A stretch of DNA of 64,000 bases from Conexibacter woesei DSM 14684 (GCF_000025265.1 NC_013739.1:5876001-5940000), one strand, 5' to 3'; shown: positions 34,478-44,660, counted from the stretch's first letter. A program made the numbers and translations. Notes: generated from the sequence alone by a model not told the origin.

Positions 34478-35425
34478 TCAGGCTGGCGCCCCGACGAGCG
34501 TCTCGACGCCGGCTTCGTCGATCGTGCGCCGCAATCCTTCGATCAACGCCACTTCAGGCTCCCAGCCGAGCACCTCGCGCGCGAGCGCGATGTCGGGCTG
34601 GCGCACCTGCGGGTCGTCGGTCGGAAGCGCCTCGAAGACGATCTCCGAGCGCGACCCGGTCACTTCGATCACCGCTCTCGCCAGCTCCAGCAGCGTGAAC
34701 TCGTTCGGATTGCCGATGTTGACGGGGTTATGAAAACCGGATTCGGCGAGCGCGATCATCCCGCGGATCAGGTCGGAGACGAAGCAGAACGAGCGCGTCT
34801 GCGAGCCGTCGCCGAAAACCGTGATCGGCCGGTCCTGCAGTGCCTGGCGCAGGAACGTCGGGATCGCGCGGCCGTCGTGGGGGCGCATCCGCGGCCCGTA
34901 CGTGTTGAAGATCCGCATGATCGCGGTGTCGACGCCCTGCTGACGGTGGTACGCCATCGTCAGCGCCTCGGCGTAGCGCTTCGCCTCGTCGTAGACGCCG
35001 CGCGGGCCGATCGGGTTGACGTGCCCCCAGTAGGACTCCCGCTGCGGGTGCTCCTGGGGATCGCCGTAGACCTCGCTGGTGGAGGCGATCAGGAAGCGCG
35101 CCCGGTGCTTCTTCGCGAGCCCGAGCGTGTGGTGCGTCCCGTGCGAGCCGACCTTCAGCGTGTGCAGCGGCAGTCGCAGGTAGTCGATCGGCGACGCGGG
35201 CGAGGCGAGGTGGTACACGAAGTCGACCGGCTCGTCCACGAAGTACGGCTCGATGATGTCGAGGTTGAGGTGGACGAACTCGGGCTGGCGAATGTGGTGG
35301 ATGTTCGCCAGCGAGCCCGTCTCGAGGTTGTCGACACAGATGACGCGGTGCCCTCGGCGCAGCAGTTCGTCGCACAGGTGCGAGCCGAGGAAGCCAGCGC
35401 CTCCGGTCACGAGACAGGTAGACAT
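34478..35425 (-). CDS. UDP-glucuronate decarboxylase (UDP-xylose synthase) family SDR
   Basis: 315 residues. It closely matches bacterial [89 protein letters not shown] (catalytic Tyr-x3-Lys and the active-site Arg), [17 protein letters not shown] and [15 protein letters not shown]. It oxidises and decarboxylates UDP-glucuronate to UDP-xylose using bound NAD+. The dehydrogenase at 20314 could provide its substrate. It precedes the initiating transferase on the same strand. Confidence 0.88.
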   Translation of the reverse strand: MSTCLVTGGAGFLGSHLCDELLRRGHRVICVDNLETGSLANIHHIRQPEFVHLNLDIIEPYFVDEPVDFVYHLASPASPIDYLRLPLHTLKVGSHGTHHTLGLAKKHRARFLIASTSEVYGDPQEHPQRESYWGHVNPIGPRGVYDEAKRYAEALTMAYHRQQGVDTAIMRIFNTYGPRMRPHDGRAIPTFLRQALQDRPITVFGDGSQTRSFCFVSDLIRGMIALAESGFHNPVNIGNPNEFTLLELARAVIEVTGSRSEIVFEALPTDDPQVRQPDIALAREVLGWEPEVALIEGLRRTIDEAGVETLVGAPA

Positions 35426-35432
35426 TCCCGGC

Positions 35433-35438
35433 AGGATA
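35433..35438 (-). promoter_or_regulatory. -10-like box of the UXS gene
   Basis: TATCCT on the minus strand, 7 bases before ATG 35425, with no Shine-Dalgarno sequence between. Confidence 0.45.
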
Positions 35439-35536
35439 GCCCTGCAACCGGTCCGTTCGCGGACCCGTCGGTCCTCTACGATCGCCTGATCCCGCTTTCG
35501 AGCGGCTCAGAGCGAACCCGCGATCACAGGAGTCCC

Positions 35537-36070
35537 ATGCCCGCCACCCGCTTCGTCGAGCGTCTCAACGAGCAGATCGCGTACGAATTCGCCGCCTCGC
35601 AGCAGTACGTCGCCAATGCCGTCTACTACGACGCCGAGACGCTGCCGCGCCTCGCGGCGTTCTTCTACGCGCAGGCGGTCGAGGAGCGCAACCACGCGCT
35701 GATGATGGTCCAGTACCTGCTCGACGCCGACGTCGAGGTCACGGTCCCCGGCGTCGCCGCGCCGGAGATCTCGTTCGCCGACGTCGTCGCGCCGGTCGCG
35801 CTGTCGCTGGAGCAGGAGAAGCGCGTCAGCGACCAGATCGCGGCGCTCGTCGGCGTGGCGCGCGAGGAGGGCGACTTCCAGAGCGAGCAGTTCATGCAGT
35901 GGTTCCTGAAGGAGCAGGTCGAGGAGGTCGCCTCGATGTCGGATCTGCTGACGATCGCCGAGCGCCTCGCCGACCGGCCGATGGACATCGAGGACTGGCT
36001 CGCGCGCGAGCAGCCGGGCGACGGCGGCGAGGACCCGACGGCGCCGGCGGCTGCCGGCGGCGCGCTCTGA
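35537..36070 (+). CDS. Ferritin
   Basis: 177 residues of a four-helix-bundle, non-haem ferritin that oxidises and stores iron. Ferroxidase ligands are visible: a Glu in LNEQIAYEFAASQQY, VEERNHALMMVQYL with the Glu-x2-His, and the second pair near LSLEQEKRV and WFLKEQVEEVASM. A C-terminal acidic Gly/Pro tail follows the bundle. AGGAG lies 7 bases before the ATG, a clear Shine-Dalgarno sequence, unlike most neighbours. Its stop overlaps the next gene's likely CTG start. Confidence 0.9.
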   Translation: MPATRFVERLNEQIAYEFAASQQYVANAVYYDAETLPRLAAFFYAQAVEERNHALMMVQYLLDADVEVTVPGVAAPEISFADVVAPVALSLEQEKRVSDQIAALVGVAREEGDFQSEQFMQWFLKEQVEEVASMSDLLTIAERLADRPMDIEDWLAREQPGDGGEDPTAPAAAGGAL

Positions 36071-36762
36071 GCTCCTTCAGCGCCGAGCTGCGCGCCGGCG
36101 CGGCGGACGTGTGGGAGGCGCAGCACTCCCACCCGTTCGTGCGCGGGATCGGCGACGGCACGCTCGCGCTCGACCGCTTCCGGCACTACGTCCGGCAGGA
36201 CTACGTCTACCTCGTCGACTACGGCCGGCTGCTCGCGCTCGCCTGCGCGCGGGCGCCGGAGCTGGAGACGATGCGGCGGTTCGCCGAGCTGACGCAGGCG
36301 ATCCTGGTGACCGAGATGGACCTCCACCGCTCGTTCGCGGCCGACTGGGGCGTCCCGGCGGCAGACCTGGAGTCCGAGCGGGCGACGCCGACGACGCGCG
36401 CCTACGGCGACTTCCTGCTGCGCACCGCCGCGCTCGGCGACTTCGCCGAGCTGGTCGCCGCGCTGCTGCCCTGCATGTGGGGCTACGCCGAGGTCGGCGA
36501 ACGGCTCGCCGCCGCCGGCCCGCCGGAACCAGATCCCGCCCGCCCCTACGCGCGCTGGATCGCGACGTACGCCGACCCCGAGTTCCAGGCGCTCGCGGCT
36601 TGGTGCCGCGAGCTGATGGATCGCCTCGGCGCCGCCTGCGACGACGCCGGCCGTGCGCGCCTGCGCGCGGTCTTCGCCGAGAGCAGCCGCCACGAGCTGG
36701 CGTTCTGGGACGCCGCGTGGCGGCTGGAGCCGGCGGCGCGAGACCAAAGATCCTTGGGGTAG
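36067..36762 (+). CDS. TenA family protein (thiaminase II-like)
   Basis: 231 residues, all-helical TenA/PqqC fold. The family start SFSAELRAGAADVWEAQHSHPFVR is present, then YVRQDYVYLVDYGRLLALAC, LLPCMWGYAEVGERL (the conserved Cys region) and FAESSRHELAFWDAAW with the C-terminal Glu. TenA salvages thiamin pyrimidines. No ATG, GTG or TTG lies at the expected place; a CTG at 36067 that overlaps the ferritin TGA (CTGA) is the best start and keeps the conserved N-terminus. The catalytic Cys is present in LLPCMW, but substrate is not assured. Confidence 0.8.
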   Translation: MSSFSAELRAGAADVWEAQHSHPFVRGIGDGTLALDRFRHYVRQDYVYLVDYGRLLALACARAPELETMRRFAELTQAILVTEMDLHRSFAADWGVPAADLESERATPTTRAYGDFLLRTAALGDFAELVAALLPCMWGYAEVGERLAAAGPPEPDPARPYARWIATYADPEFQALAAWCRELMDRLGAACDDAGRARLRAVFAESSRHELAFWDAAWRLEPAARDQRSLG

Positions 36763-37012
36763 ACGCGTCGTCCTGTCCCCGCCAGCATGGGAGCACGTCG
36801 CGATCAGACACCCGGACGTCATCCCGTTCGAGGAGGAGATCCTCGAGACGGTCGAGTGGCCGGATGTCATGACGCCCGACAGGACGCTCGGTCGGTGGCG
36901 CTACTGGCGGCGCGGCGCCGGGCCGATCCGATGGCTGTTCGTCGTCGTCGGCTGGAACACCGTTCCCGCACAGATCATCACGGCGTTTGGCAATCGAGAG
37001 GACCCGATATGA
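36653..37012 (+). CDS. Small nuclease-toxin-like protein, start uncertain
   Basis: The conserved part spans roughly 36728-37012: DPWGRRVVLSPPAWEHVAIR, HPDVIPFEEEILETVEWPDV, and WLFVVVGWNTVPAQIITAF. This pattern (GR-x-V-x-L, WEH-x4-HP, a per-strand PD and a closing TAF) recalls small BECR/RelE-fold proteins found as toxins, but I assign this with low confidence. No good start is seen: the only in-frame ATG/GTG/TTG is GTG 36653, deep within tenA, so a non-standard start near 36728 is possible. Overlaps the next gene ATGA-style by 4 bases. Confidence 0.5.
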   Translation: MRACARSSPRAAATSWRSGTPRGGWSRRRETKDPWGRRVVLSPPAWEHVAIRHPDVIPFEEEILETVEWPDVMTPDRTLGRWRYWRRGAGPIRWLFVVVGWNTVPAQIITAFGNREDPI

Positions 37013-37473
37013 GTGAGACATCGAGTGGCTTCACGATCGGCGACGTGACGTTCGACAGCGTCGACTACGCCGAGTACCCCGACGAGCTGCATTTCTGGAG
37101 GGGACCGCGCCGACCGGCCGCCGACATCGACGAGACGCCCGAGGGCCACCACGTGCGCTTCGACGCCGCCGGGGAGATCTGCCAGTTCTTCATCCACAAC
37201 GCCCGTGTCCTGCTCGACCACGACGGCGCGATCCACGTCACCCTGCCGCCCAACGGCCCCACGACGGTGCTCGATCGCGAGACGCTCGAGACGCTGCTCG
37301 TCGACCCAGCGCCGGAGCGATGGGGATTGACCCGGAGCGAACGCGTTCGCTGGCGGCTCGCACCCTTCCGCGACCTCGCGCGCCGACTCAGCCCGTCGGC
37401 GGCCGTGTCCCCGCGACCCAGCTCGCCTCGCCGCCCTCGACCTCCTGCTTCCAGATCGGTGCGGCGGCCTTGA
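37009..37473 (+). CDS. DUF2283-like small protein, possible antitoxin
   Basis: 154 residues. The first 100 read as a small beta protein: FTIGDVTFDSVDYAEYPDEL, DIDETPEGHHVRFDAAGEIC, FIHNARVLLDHDGAIHVTLP, similar to DUF2283 proteins that often sit next to small toxin-like genes. The C-terminal 45 residues are basic and Pro/Arg-rich and lie opposite the end of the MoaD-MoaE gene (86-base overlap), so they may be unconstrained. ATG overlaps the preceding stop by 4 bases, so the two are made together. Confidence 0.6.
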   Translation: MSETSSGFTIGDVTFDSVDYAEYPDELHFWRGPRRPAADIDETPEGHHVRFDAAGEICQFFIHNARVLLDHDGAIHVTLPPNGPTTVLDRETLETLLVDPAPERWGLTRSERVRWRLAPFRDLARRLSPSAAVSPRPSSPRRPRPPASRSVRRP

Positions 37474-38038
37474 TGCGGTCGATGATCTCGCGGGCGCCGA
37501 GGAACGCCTCGGGGCGGTGCGGGGCGGAGACGGCGACAAGCACCGACGGCTCCGACAGCGGGACCGCGCCGATGCGGTGCTCGGCGGCTGCGGCGCAGAG
37601 GCCGTGGCTGGCGATCGCCTCGGCGACGATCGCCGCGATCTGCTCCAGCGCCATCTCGGTGTACGCCTCGTAGACGAGCGCGTCGACGTCGCGCGTGACG
37701 CCGGCGAACGTCACGACGGCACCGGCGCGCGGATCGCGGACGCGCGCGACGAGACCGTCGAGCGAGAGCGGGGCGTCGCTGACCGCGACGTGCGGCGCGG
37801 CTGCGCCGCCGGAGACCGGCGGCACGAGCGCCAGCTCGTCGCCTGGCGCGAGCGGAGCGTCGTCGTCGGCGTACTCGCGGTTGACTGCCAGCACGAGCGG
37901 AAGGCCGGCGGCCAGCGCCGCGACCGGGGGCGCGGCGAGCGCGTCGCGCACGCGCGCGCCCTCAGGCAGCTCCAGCTCGAGCTCAGCGGTGCCGGCGCGC
38001 TCGCGCAGCATCGCGAAGAGACGGATGCGTACGTGCAT
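37388..38038 (-). CDS. moaX: MoaD-MoaE fusion, molybdopterin synthase
   Basis: 216 residues. Residues 1-78 are a MoaD ubiquitin-like domain (MHVRIRLFAMLRERAGTAEL ... LVPPVSGG) ending in the Gly-Gly that must carry the thiocarboxylate. Residues 85-216 are MoaE: AVVTFAGVTRDVD, YEAYTEMA, IGAVPLSEPSVLVAVSAPHR, and IKAAAPIWKQE with the catalytic lysines. It inserts the dithiolene sulfurs into precursor Z. Because Gly-Gly is internal, cleavage after Gly78 is expected, as known for Mycobacterium tuberculosis MoaX. ATG 38038 is favoured (TACGCT 6 bases upstream). Confidence 0.88.
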   Translation of the reverse strand: MHVRIRLFAMLRERAGTAELELELPEGARVRDALAAPPVAALAAGLPLVLAVNREYADDDAPLAPGDELALVPPVSGGAAAPHVAVSDAPLSLDGLVARVRDPRAGAVVTFAGVTRDVDALVYEAYTEMALEQIAAIVAEAIASHGLCAAAAEHRIGAVPLSEPSVLVAVSAPHRPEAFLGAREIIDRIKAAAPIWKQEVEGGEASWVAGTRPPTG

Positions 38039-38044
38039 CACAGG

Positions 38045-38108
38045 AGCGTACGGGAGCGGACGCCCGCCCGCCCGATCGGCGGCGTCCGCGCCAGGCGCGA
38101 AGTACCCT
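38045..38108. promoter_or_regulatory. Divergent promoter region of moaX and the mutase gene
   Basis: TACGCT on the minus strand (38050-38045), 6 bases from the moaX ATG, and TACCCT on the plus strand (38103-38108), 6 bases from the mutase ATG at 38115. The 76-base spacer contains nothing else I recognise. Confidence 0.45.
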
Positions 38109-38114
38109 CAGGCG

Positions 38115-39728
<1,614 letters not shown>

Positions 39729-39742
39729 GGGTCGCCGCGAGC

Positions 39743-39770
39743 CGCGCTCACCCGCTGAGGGTGATGCGCG
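39743..39770 (+). terminator. Hairpin after the mutase gene
   Basis: CGCGC-T-CACCC, loop GCTGA, GGGTG-AT-GCGCG: a 10-bp interrupted stem located 15 bases after the mutase stop and 31 bases before the ABC ATPase start. No T-run follows, as is usual in such GC-rich genomes. Confidence 0.45.
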
Positions 39771-39800
39771 CTCGCCACGGCGCGCGGCAGGATCGCCCCG

Positions 39801-40715
39801 GTGGAGACGGCGATCCGAACCGAGGACCTGACGAAGTCCTACGGCAGCGTGACGGCGCTCGCCGCGCTCGACCTCGAGATCCGCCGCGGCGAGGTGTTCG
39901 GCTACATCGGCCCCAACGGCGCCGGCAAGTCGACGACGATCCGGCTGCTGCTCGACCTGCTGCGCCCGACACGCGGCCGCGCCGAGATCCTCGGCATGGA
40001 CGTGCGCAGACGCGGCGTCGAGGTGCGGCGGCGGATCGGCTACCTGGCGGGGGAGCTGGCGCTCTACGAGGAGCTGACCGGCCGCGAGCTGCTGTCGTTC
40101 CTCGCACGTCTGCGCGGCGGCGTCGAGCGTCCCTACGTCACGACGCTGGCCGACCGCTTCGGCCTGCCGGTCGACCGCCCGATCCGCGAGCTGTCGAAGG
40201 GCAACAAGCAGAAGGTCGGCCTGATCCAGGCGTTCATGCACAGACCGGACGTGCTGATCCTCGACGAGCCGACGAGCGGCCTGGACCCGCTGCTGCAACG
40301 GACCTTCCACGAGCTGGTCGGCGAGACGCGCGACGCCGGCGCGACGGTGTTGATGTCCTCGCACGTGCTCTCGGAGCTGGAGCACGTCGCCGACCGGGTC
40401 GCGATGATCCGCGCCGGCAGACTGCTGGCGGTCGAGGCGATCGAGGACCTCAAGCGCAGCGCGCCCCGCCAGGTCGCGGTCACGTTCGCGGCGCCGGTCC
40501 CCGACGGCGCGTTCGCGTCGCTGCCCGGCGTCTCCGGCGTCGACGTGCGCGGCTCGCTCGCGCGCTTCACCGTGCACGGCGGGATGGACGCGGTCGTGAA
40601 GGCGATCGCGGCGCACGAGGTCGTCAGCCTGACGGCGCAGGAGCCGGAGCTGGAGGAGCTGTTCCTCGACCGTTACGAGGCGCACGGCGCGCAGGGCGGC
40701 GAGCCTGGTGCCTGA
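39801..40715 (+). CDS. ABC transporter ATP-binding protein (ABC-2 exporter type)
   Basis: 304 residues. Walker A GYIGPNGAGKSTTIRLLL, Q-loop region GYLAGELALYEELTG, signature ELSKGNKQKVGLIQAFMHRP, Walker B VLILDEPTSGLDPL, and the switch His in MSSHVLSELEHVADR. The C-terminal 80 residues match the accessory domain of DrrA/NatA-like exporters. It overlaps its permease gene by 8 bases. Likely drug or lipid export; the substrate is unknown. GTG start. Confidence 0.9.
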   Translation: METAIRTEDLTKSYGSVTALAALDLEIRRGEVFGYIGPNGAGKSTTIRLLLDLLRPTRGRAEILGMDVRRRGVEVRRRIGYLAGELALYEELTGRELLSFLARLRGGVERPYVTTLADRFGLPVDRPIRELSKGNKQKVGLIQAFMHRPDVLILDEPTSGLDPLLQRTFHELVGETRDAGATVLMSSHVLSELEHVADRVAMIRAGRLLAVEAIEDLKRSAPRQVAVTFAAPVPDGAFASLPGVSGVDVRGSLARFTVHGGMDAVVKAIAAHEVVSLTAQEPELEELFLDRYEAHGAQGGEPGA

Positions 40716-41496
40716 GCTGGCGCTGCGCACCCTCCGCAGCGAGCGCACGGCGCTGATCGGCTGGTGCCTGTCGACGGTCGCGCTCGTCGCGGTCGTGCTC
40801 GCGTTCTGGCCGTCGATCGACGGCAACGACGCGCTGACGAGAAGCTTCAGCGACCTGCCGCCGTCAGTCCAGTCGGCGGTCGGCCTGAGCGATCTCGGCA
40901 CGCCGGCCGGCTATCTGCAGGGCCAGCTGTTCTCGACCCTGGCGCCGCTGTTGTTCCTCAGCTTCGCGATCGGCCGCGGCGCGCGGGCGATCGCCGGCGA
41001 GGAGGAGCGCGGCACGATGGACCTGCTGCTCGCGACGCCGATCCGGCGGGCGCGCGTAGTGGTCGAGCAGGCGCTGTCGATCGCCGCCGGGCTGCTGCTG
41101 CTCGCGCTGGCGCAGTGGCTGACGCTGGTGCTCGTCGGCCCGCTGTTCGACATCGGCATCCCGGCCGGCCGCTTCGCGGCGGCGACCGCCGGCAGCGTCG
41201 GCCTCGGACTGCTCTACGGCGGCATCGCGCTCTGCCTGTCGGCGGCGACCGGTCGCCGCGGCCTGAGCCTCGGCGTCGCCGCGGGCCTCGCCGGCGCGGG
41301 CTTCCTCTACACGTCGATCGCGCCGTTCGTCACCGCGCTCGACGACCACCTCGGCTTCTCGCCGTTCCAGTGGGCGTACGGCGACGACCCGGTCAGAACG
41401 GGCGTCGACTGGGGCGACCTCGCGCTGCTGACCGGCGGCGGGCTGCTGTTCGCCGCGCTCGCGGCGCTTCTGTTCGACCGCCGCGACGTGCGCTGA
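40708..41496 (+). CDS. ABC-2 type transporter permease
   Basis: 262 residues with six predicted helices. The segment GRGARAIAGEEERGTMDLLL is the cytoplasmic coupling region typical of ABC-2 permeases, followed by ATPIRRARVVVEQAL. A large first outer loop spans about residues 35-75. It pairs with the ATPase encoded just upstream (8-base overlap). The N-terminus PELALRTLRSERTALIGW is a standard start for these exporters. Confidence 0.85.
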   Translation: MPELALRTLRSERTALIGWCLSTVALVAVVLAFWPSIDGNDALTRSFSDLPPSVQSAVGLSDLGTPAGYLQGQLFSTLAPLLFLSFAIGRGARAIAGEEERGTMDLLLATPIRRARVVVEQALSIAAGLLLLALAQWLTLVLVGPLFDIGIPAGRFAAATAGSVGLGLLYGGIALCLSAATGRRGLSLGVAAGLAGAGFLYTSIAPFVTALDDHLGFSPFQWAYGDDPVRTGVDWGDLALLTGGGLLFAALAALLFDRRDVR

Positions 41497-41542
41497 CGGT
41501 GCGTCACCGCGCCAACCTGCCAACTAGGACCGCAACTCGCAC

Positions 41543-41568
41543 TGAAACGCACGTGTTTGCCACTCGTA
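41543..41568 (+). promoter_or_regulatory. SigW-like promoter of the 996-residue protein gene
   Basis: TGAAAC (41543-41548), exactly 16 bases, CGTA (41565-41568). This equals the Bacillus SigW consensus, an ECF sigma factor for envelope stress. A start near 41575 leaves about 60 bases of leader ending in AAGGAG (41622-41627), 7 bases from the ATG. Confidence 0.5.
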
Positions 41569-41634
41569 TCGGGCGGGCATTGACCCGATGCGGAACGGAC
41601 TACCCGTTGCAGGCACGTCGCAAGGAGAGGTGAG

Positions 41635-44625
41635 ATGAGGTTTTCCCCCCCACGGGCGCTGGTCGCAGCGCTCGTCGCGCTGTTGGTCCCACTCGTGTTG
41701 TCGGCGAGCGCACACGCGTTCTCGCTGACGAGCGTCGGCGCAACGCCCGGCAGACCGGCGAACAGCCCGCTCGGCGCCAGCGATCCGGCCGTGAGAGATC
41801 CGCTCTCAGCCGCTGCACATCCCGACATGGCGATCAGACTCGACTTCGACGATGTCGGCAACCCGACCGCCGACAGCGTCGACAGTCTCGAGATCGGGCT
41901 CGCGCCCGGCATCGTCGCGTTCGTCAACCACATCGAGACGTGCACCACTTGGGACATGTCGCAGACGAGAACGAACTGCCCGAGATCGGTGATCGGTTCC
42001 GCCATCACCAGAGCGTCTGCACCTGTGCTCGGAGCGCTCACGCTCAACGGCGCGATCTACCGGATCCCATCGCCGGATCCGTCGAGAGTCCCGACGGCGT
42101 TCGGCATCGACATCGAGCCACCGCTTCCCGGCCTGAGACGGATCAAGCTCGTGTCGCCGATCACGGTCAACCCTCTGAACTTGGGCCTGACGGCTTCCCT
42201 GAGCGGCCTTCCGAACTTCGCCGAAGTGCCCCTCGTCGGCAGACTGCCGGTCCACATCGACTCGATCACGCAGATCCTCAATGGCTACAACGCCGAGGGC
42301 AGATCGTTCTTCACCAACCCGACCTCCTGCATTCCGGCGGTTGTCAGCGTGACGGCCAGATCCCATGGCGGCGCCCCGACGTCGGGCAACGGCTCGTACA
42401 CCCCGACCGACTGCGAGAACGTGCCGTTCAACACGACGCTCGCGTCGTCAGCCGACCCGAACACCGCCGACTCGACGTCGGCGATCAGCACGGACGTGAT
42501 CCCCGGGACGGAGGACATCCCGCGCGTCAGCTCGATGGTCCGCGGGACGACGTTCCTCGGCGCCCCGGGCATGCTGCTCAACCCGGCGCTGGCAGCTCGG
42601 CTCGACGCCTGCACCGACGCGGGCTTCGCGCTCGCCGACTCCTCTGTCGCAGCGAACTGCCCGGCATCGTCGGAGGTCGGGACGATCGACTTCACGTCGC
42701 CGATCCTCGGCAACTTCCCCGGCAAGGCGTACTTCGGCACGCAGACGCCGACCGACCGGCTGCGGCTGTTCCTCGACGTGCCGCTGTTCGGCGCGCACAT
42801 CAAGCTCTCCGGCACGGTCAACCCGGACTTCAGAACCGGCCAGATCACGCTGAAGTTCAGCGACCTCCCGCAGGTCGCGTTCACGAACTTCAGACTCACG
42901 TTCAAGGGCGGACCGCAGTCGGCGCTCGTGACGCCGACGACGTGCGGCCCGGCGACGACGATCGCGACCGTCACACCGTGGTCGGGCGGCGCGGCGAGAA
43001 CGCCGTCCGCCTCCTACGACGTCGTCGACTGCGCACGCAGATTCACGCCGTCGATGGCGACCTCGGTCAGCAACCCGCAGGCCGGCGCGGACACGAGCTT
43101 CACGCTCTCGTTCGACCGCCCCGACAGAACCGTCCCGGTCGGCAGAGTCGCGTTCGACCTGCCGCCCGGCCTCATAGGCTCGCTCGCGCTGCCGGGCCTG
43201 ACGAAGTGCGCGCTCGCGACCGCCGCGGCGAACGCCTGCCCGGCGTCGAGCCGGATCGGCAGCGTCAACGCGATCGTCGGCTCCGGAACCGAACCGCCGA
43301 CGCTGCCCGGCAGCATCTACCTGACCGAGCCGCGCGTCGCGGGCGACCCGGCCGGGCTGTCGATCTCCGTGCCGGCGAGACTCGGGCCGGTCGACGCCGG
43401 CATCGTGACCGTCGCGCAGCGGCTGACGCTCGGCAACGACGGCGGCCTGGACATCGTCAGCGACCCGATCCCGGCACTCCAGCTCGGAATCCCGCTCGCG
43501 ATCCGCAGACTGACCGTCAACGTCGACCGCGCCGGCTTCATGAAGAACCCGACCAGCTGCGGCACCCCGAAGGCCTCCGGCGCGTTCTCGCCGCTCGACG
43601 GCGGAGCGGGTGCGACCGCGAGCTCCACGATCACGGTCAACGGCTGCGACAGACTGCCGTTCGGCCCGAGAATCACCGGCACGATCGGCGGCAGAGGCCA
43701 GAACCGCGAGGGCCAGCACCCGTCGTTCACGACGCGGATCACGCAGCGGGCCGGCGAGTCCGCGATGAAGACGGCGGTCGTGACGCTGCCGAGAGCGGTC
43801 TCGACGAACCTGCCGACGCTGAGAGCGGCCTGCCCGCTCGCCACGTACAACGCGAGAAGATGCACCGCGCGGACGATCGTCGCCACCGCGACGGCCGTCA
43901 GCCCGCTGATCAACAGACCGATCACCGGCCCGACGTATCTCGTCAGAACCGCCTCCGGCGGCCTGCCGAGCCTCGCGGTCGAGCTGCGCGGCGAGGTCTC
44001 GCTCGACCTGCTCGGCACCAACGCCGTCAGAGGCGGCCTCGTGATCACGACGTTCGGCAGCATCCCCGACCTGCCGCTGTCCAGCTTCGAGCTGAGATTC
44101 CGCGGTGGCAGAGAGGGTGTCCTGACGACCGTCGGGGATCTCTGCGCCCGGCCCGTGCTCGGCGCCAGATTCACCAGCCAGAGCGGCAGAGCGACGTCGC
44201 AGAGCCCGCGGCTCACGGCGCTCGGCTGCGTGCCCAGACCGAAGTCGGGCGCGACGCTGAGATTCCGCAGAGGCGCCGGCAGACTCGGCGTCCGGACCGG
44301 CGTCGCGAGAAGCGGCAAGCCACTCTCCAGCGTGCGGATCGGCCTGCCGAGAGGCCTGCTGATCAGAGGCGCGTCGGTGACGTCGAAGGCCGGCAGAACC
44401 CGTCTCGCGAGAAGAGCGATCCGGGTCAGCGGCCGGACGATCACCGTGAAGCTCTCCAGACGCGGAGCGCGCAAGGTCACGGTCAACGTCCGCGGCGTCA
44501 GAGCCAGCTCGGCGAGACTCGCGAGACGGCTCGCGGCGCGCAGAGGCAGACTGACGGTGACGGTCCGCACCGCCCAGAAGGGCGGGCCGCGCGTCACGCA
44601 GAAGGTGAAGCTGAAGCTGCGGTAG
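41635..44625 (+). CDS. Large secreted protein of four 4-cysteine beta modules
   Basis: 996 residues; no named family recognised. A signal peptide (AALVALLVPLVLSASAHA, cut after about residue 28) is followed by four modules of about 200 residues, each with four Cys: 103/115/232/260, 326/342/437/466, 525/535/642/671 and 733/743/837/865. Recurrent motifs are CP-x2-S-x-(I/V)G, PG-x-(I/A)Y, NPTSC and a closing D/G-C. The last 130 residues are strongly basic (repeated RRG, KVTVNV). Probably an exported, disulfide-bonded surface protein, possibly bound to acidic glycan through the basic end. More than half its Arg codons are AGA. Confidence 0.8.
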   Translation: MRFSPPRALVAALVALLVPLVLSASAHAFSLTSVGATPGRPANSPLGASDPAVRDPLSAAAHPDMAIRLDFDDVGNPTADSVDSLEIGLAPGIVAFVNHIETCTTWDMSQTRTNCPRSVIGSAITRASAPVLGALTLNGAIYRIPSPDPSRVPTAFGIDIEPPLPGLRRIKLVSPITVNPLNLGLTASLSGLPNFAEVPLVGRLPVHIDSITQILNGYNAEGRSFFTNPTSCIPAVVSVTARSHGGAPTSGNGSYTPTDCENVPFNTTLASSADPNTADSTSAISTDVIPGTEDIPRVSSMVRGTTFLGAPGMLLNPALAARLDACTDAGFALADSSVAANCPASSEVGTIDFTSPILGNFPGKAYFGTQTPTDRLRLFLDVPLFGAHIKLSGTVNPDFRTGQITLKFSDLPQVAFTNFRLTFKGGPQSALVTPTTCGPATTIATVTPWSGGAARTPSASYDVVDCARRFTPSMATSVSNPQAGADTSFTLSFDRPDRTVPVGRVAFDLPPGLIGSLALPGLTKCALATAAANACPASSRIGSVNAIVGSGTEPPTLPGSIYLTEPRVAGDPAGLSISVPARLGPVDAGIVTVAQRLTLGNDGGLDIVSDPIPALQLGIPLAIRRLTVNVDRAGFMKNPTSCGTPKASGAFSPLDGGAGATASSTITVNGCDRLPFGPRITGTIGGRGQNREGQHPSFTTRITQRAGESAMKTAVVTLPRAVSTNLPTLRAACPLATYNARRCTARTIVATATAVSPLINRPITGPTYLVRTASGGLPSLAVELRGEVSLDLLGTNAVRGGLVITTFGSIPDLPLSSFELRFRGGREGVLTTVGDLCARPVLGARFTSQSGRATSQSPRLTALGCVPRPKSGATLRFRRGAGRLGVRTGVARSGKPLSSVRIGLPRGLLIRGASVTSKAGRTRLARRAIRVSGRTITVKLSRRGARKVTVNVRGVRASSARLARRLAARRGRLTVTVRTAQKGGPRVTQKVKLKLR

Positions 44626-44660
44626 CCGCACCGCGACGACACAGCGTCAGGGTGGTCGGG

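Noticed and set aside
36787-37473. ATG 36787 as start of a 228-residue protein
   Set aside because: The first 74 residues are a frame shadow of the overlapping toxin-like gene; ATG 37009 with an ATGA overlap fits the family start.
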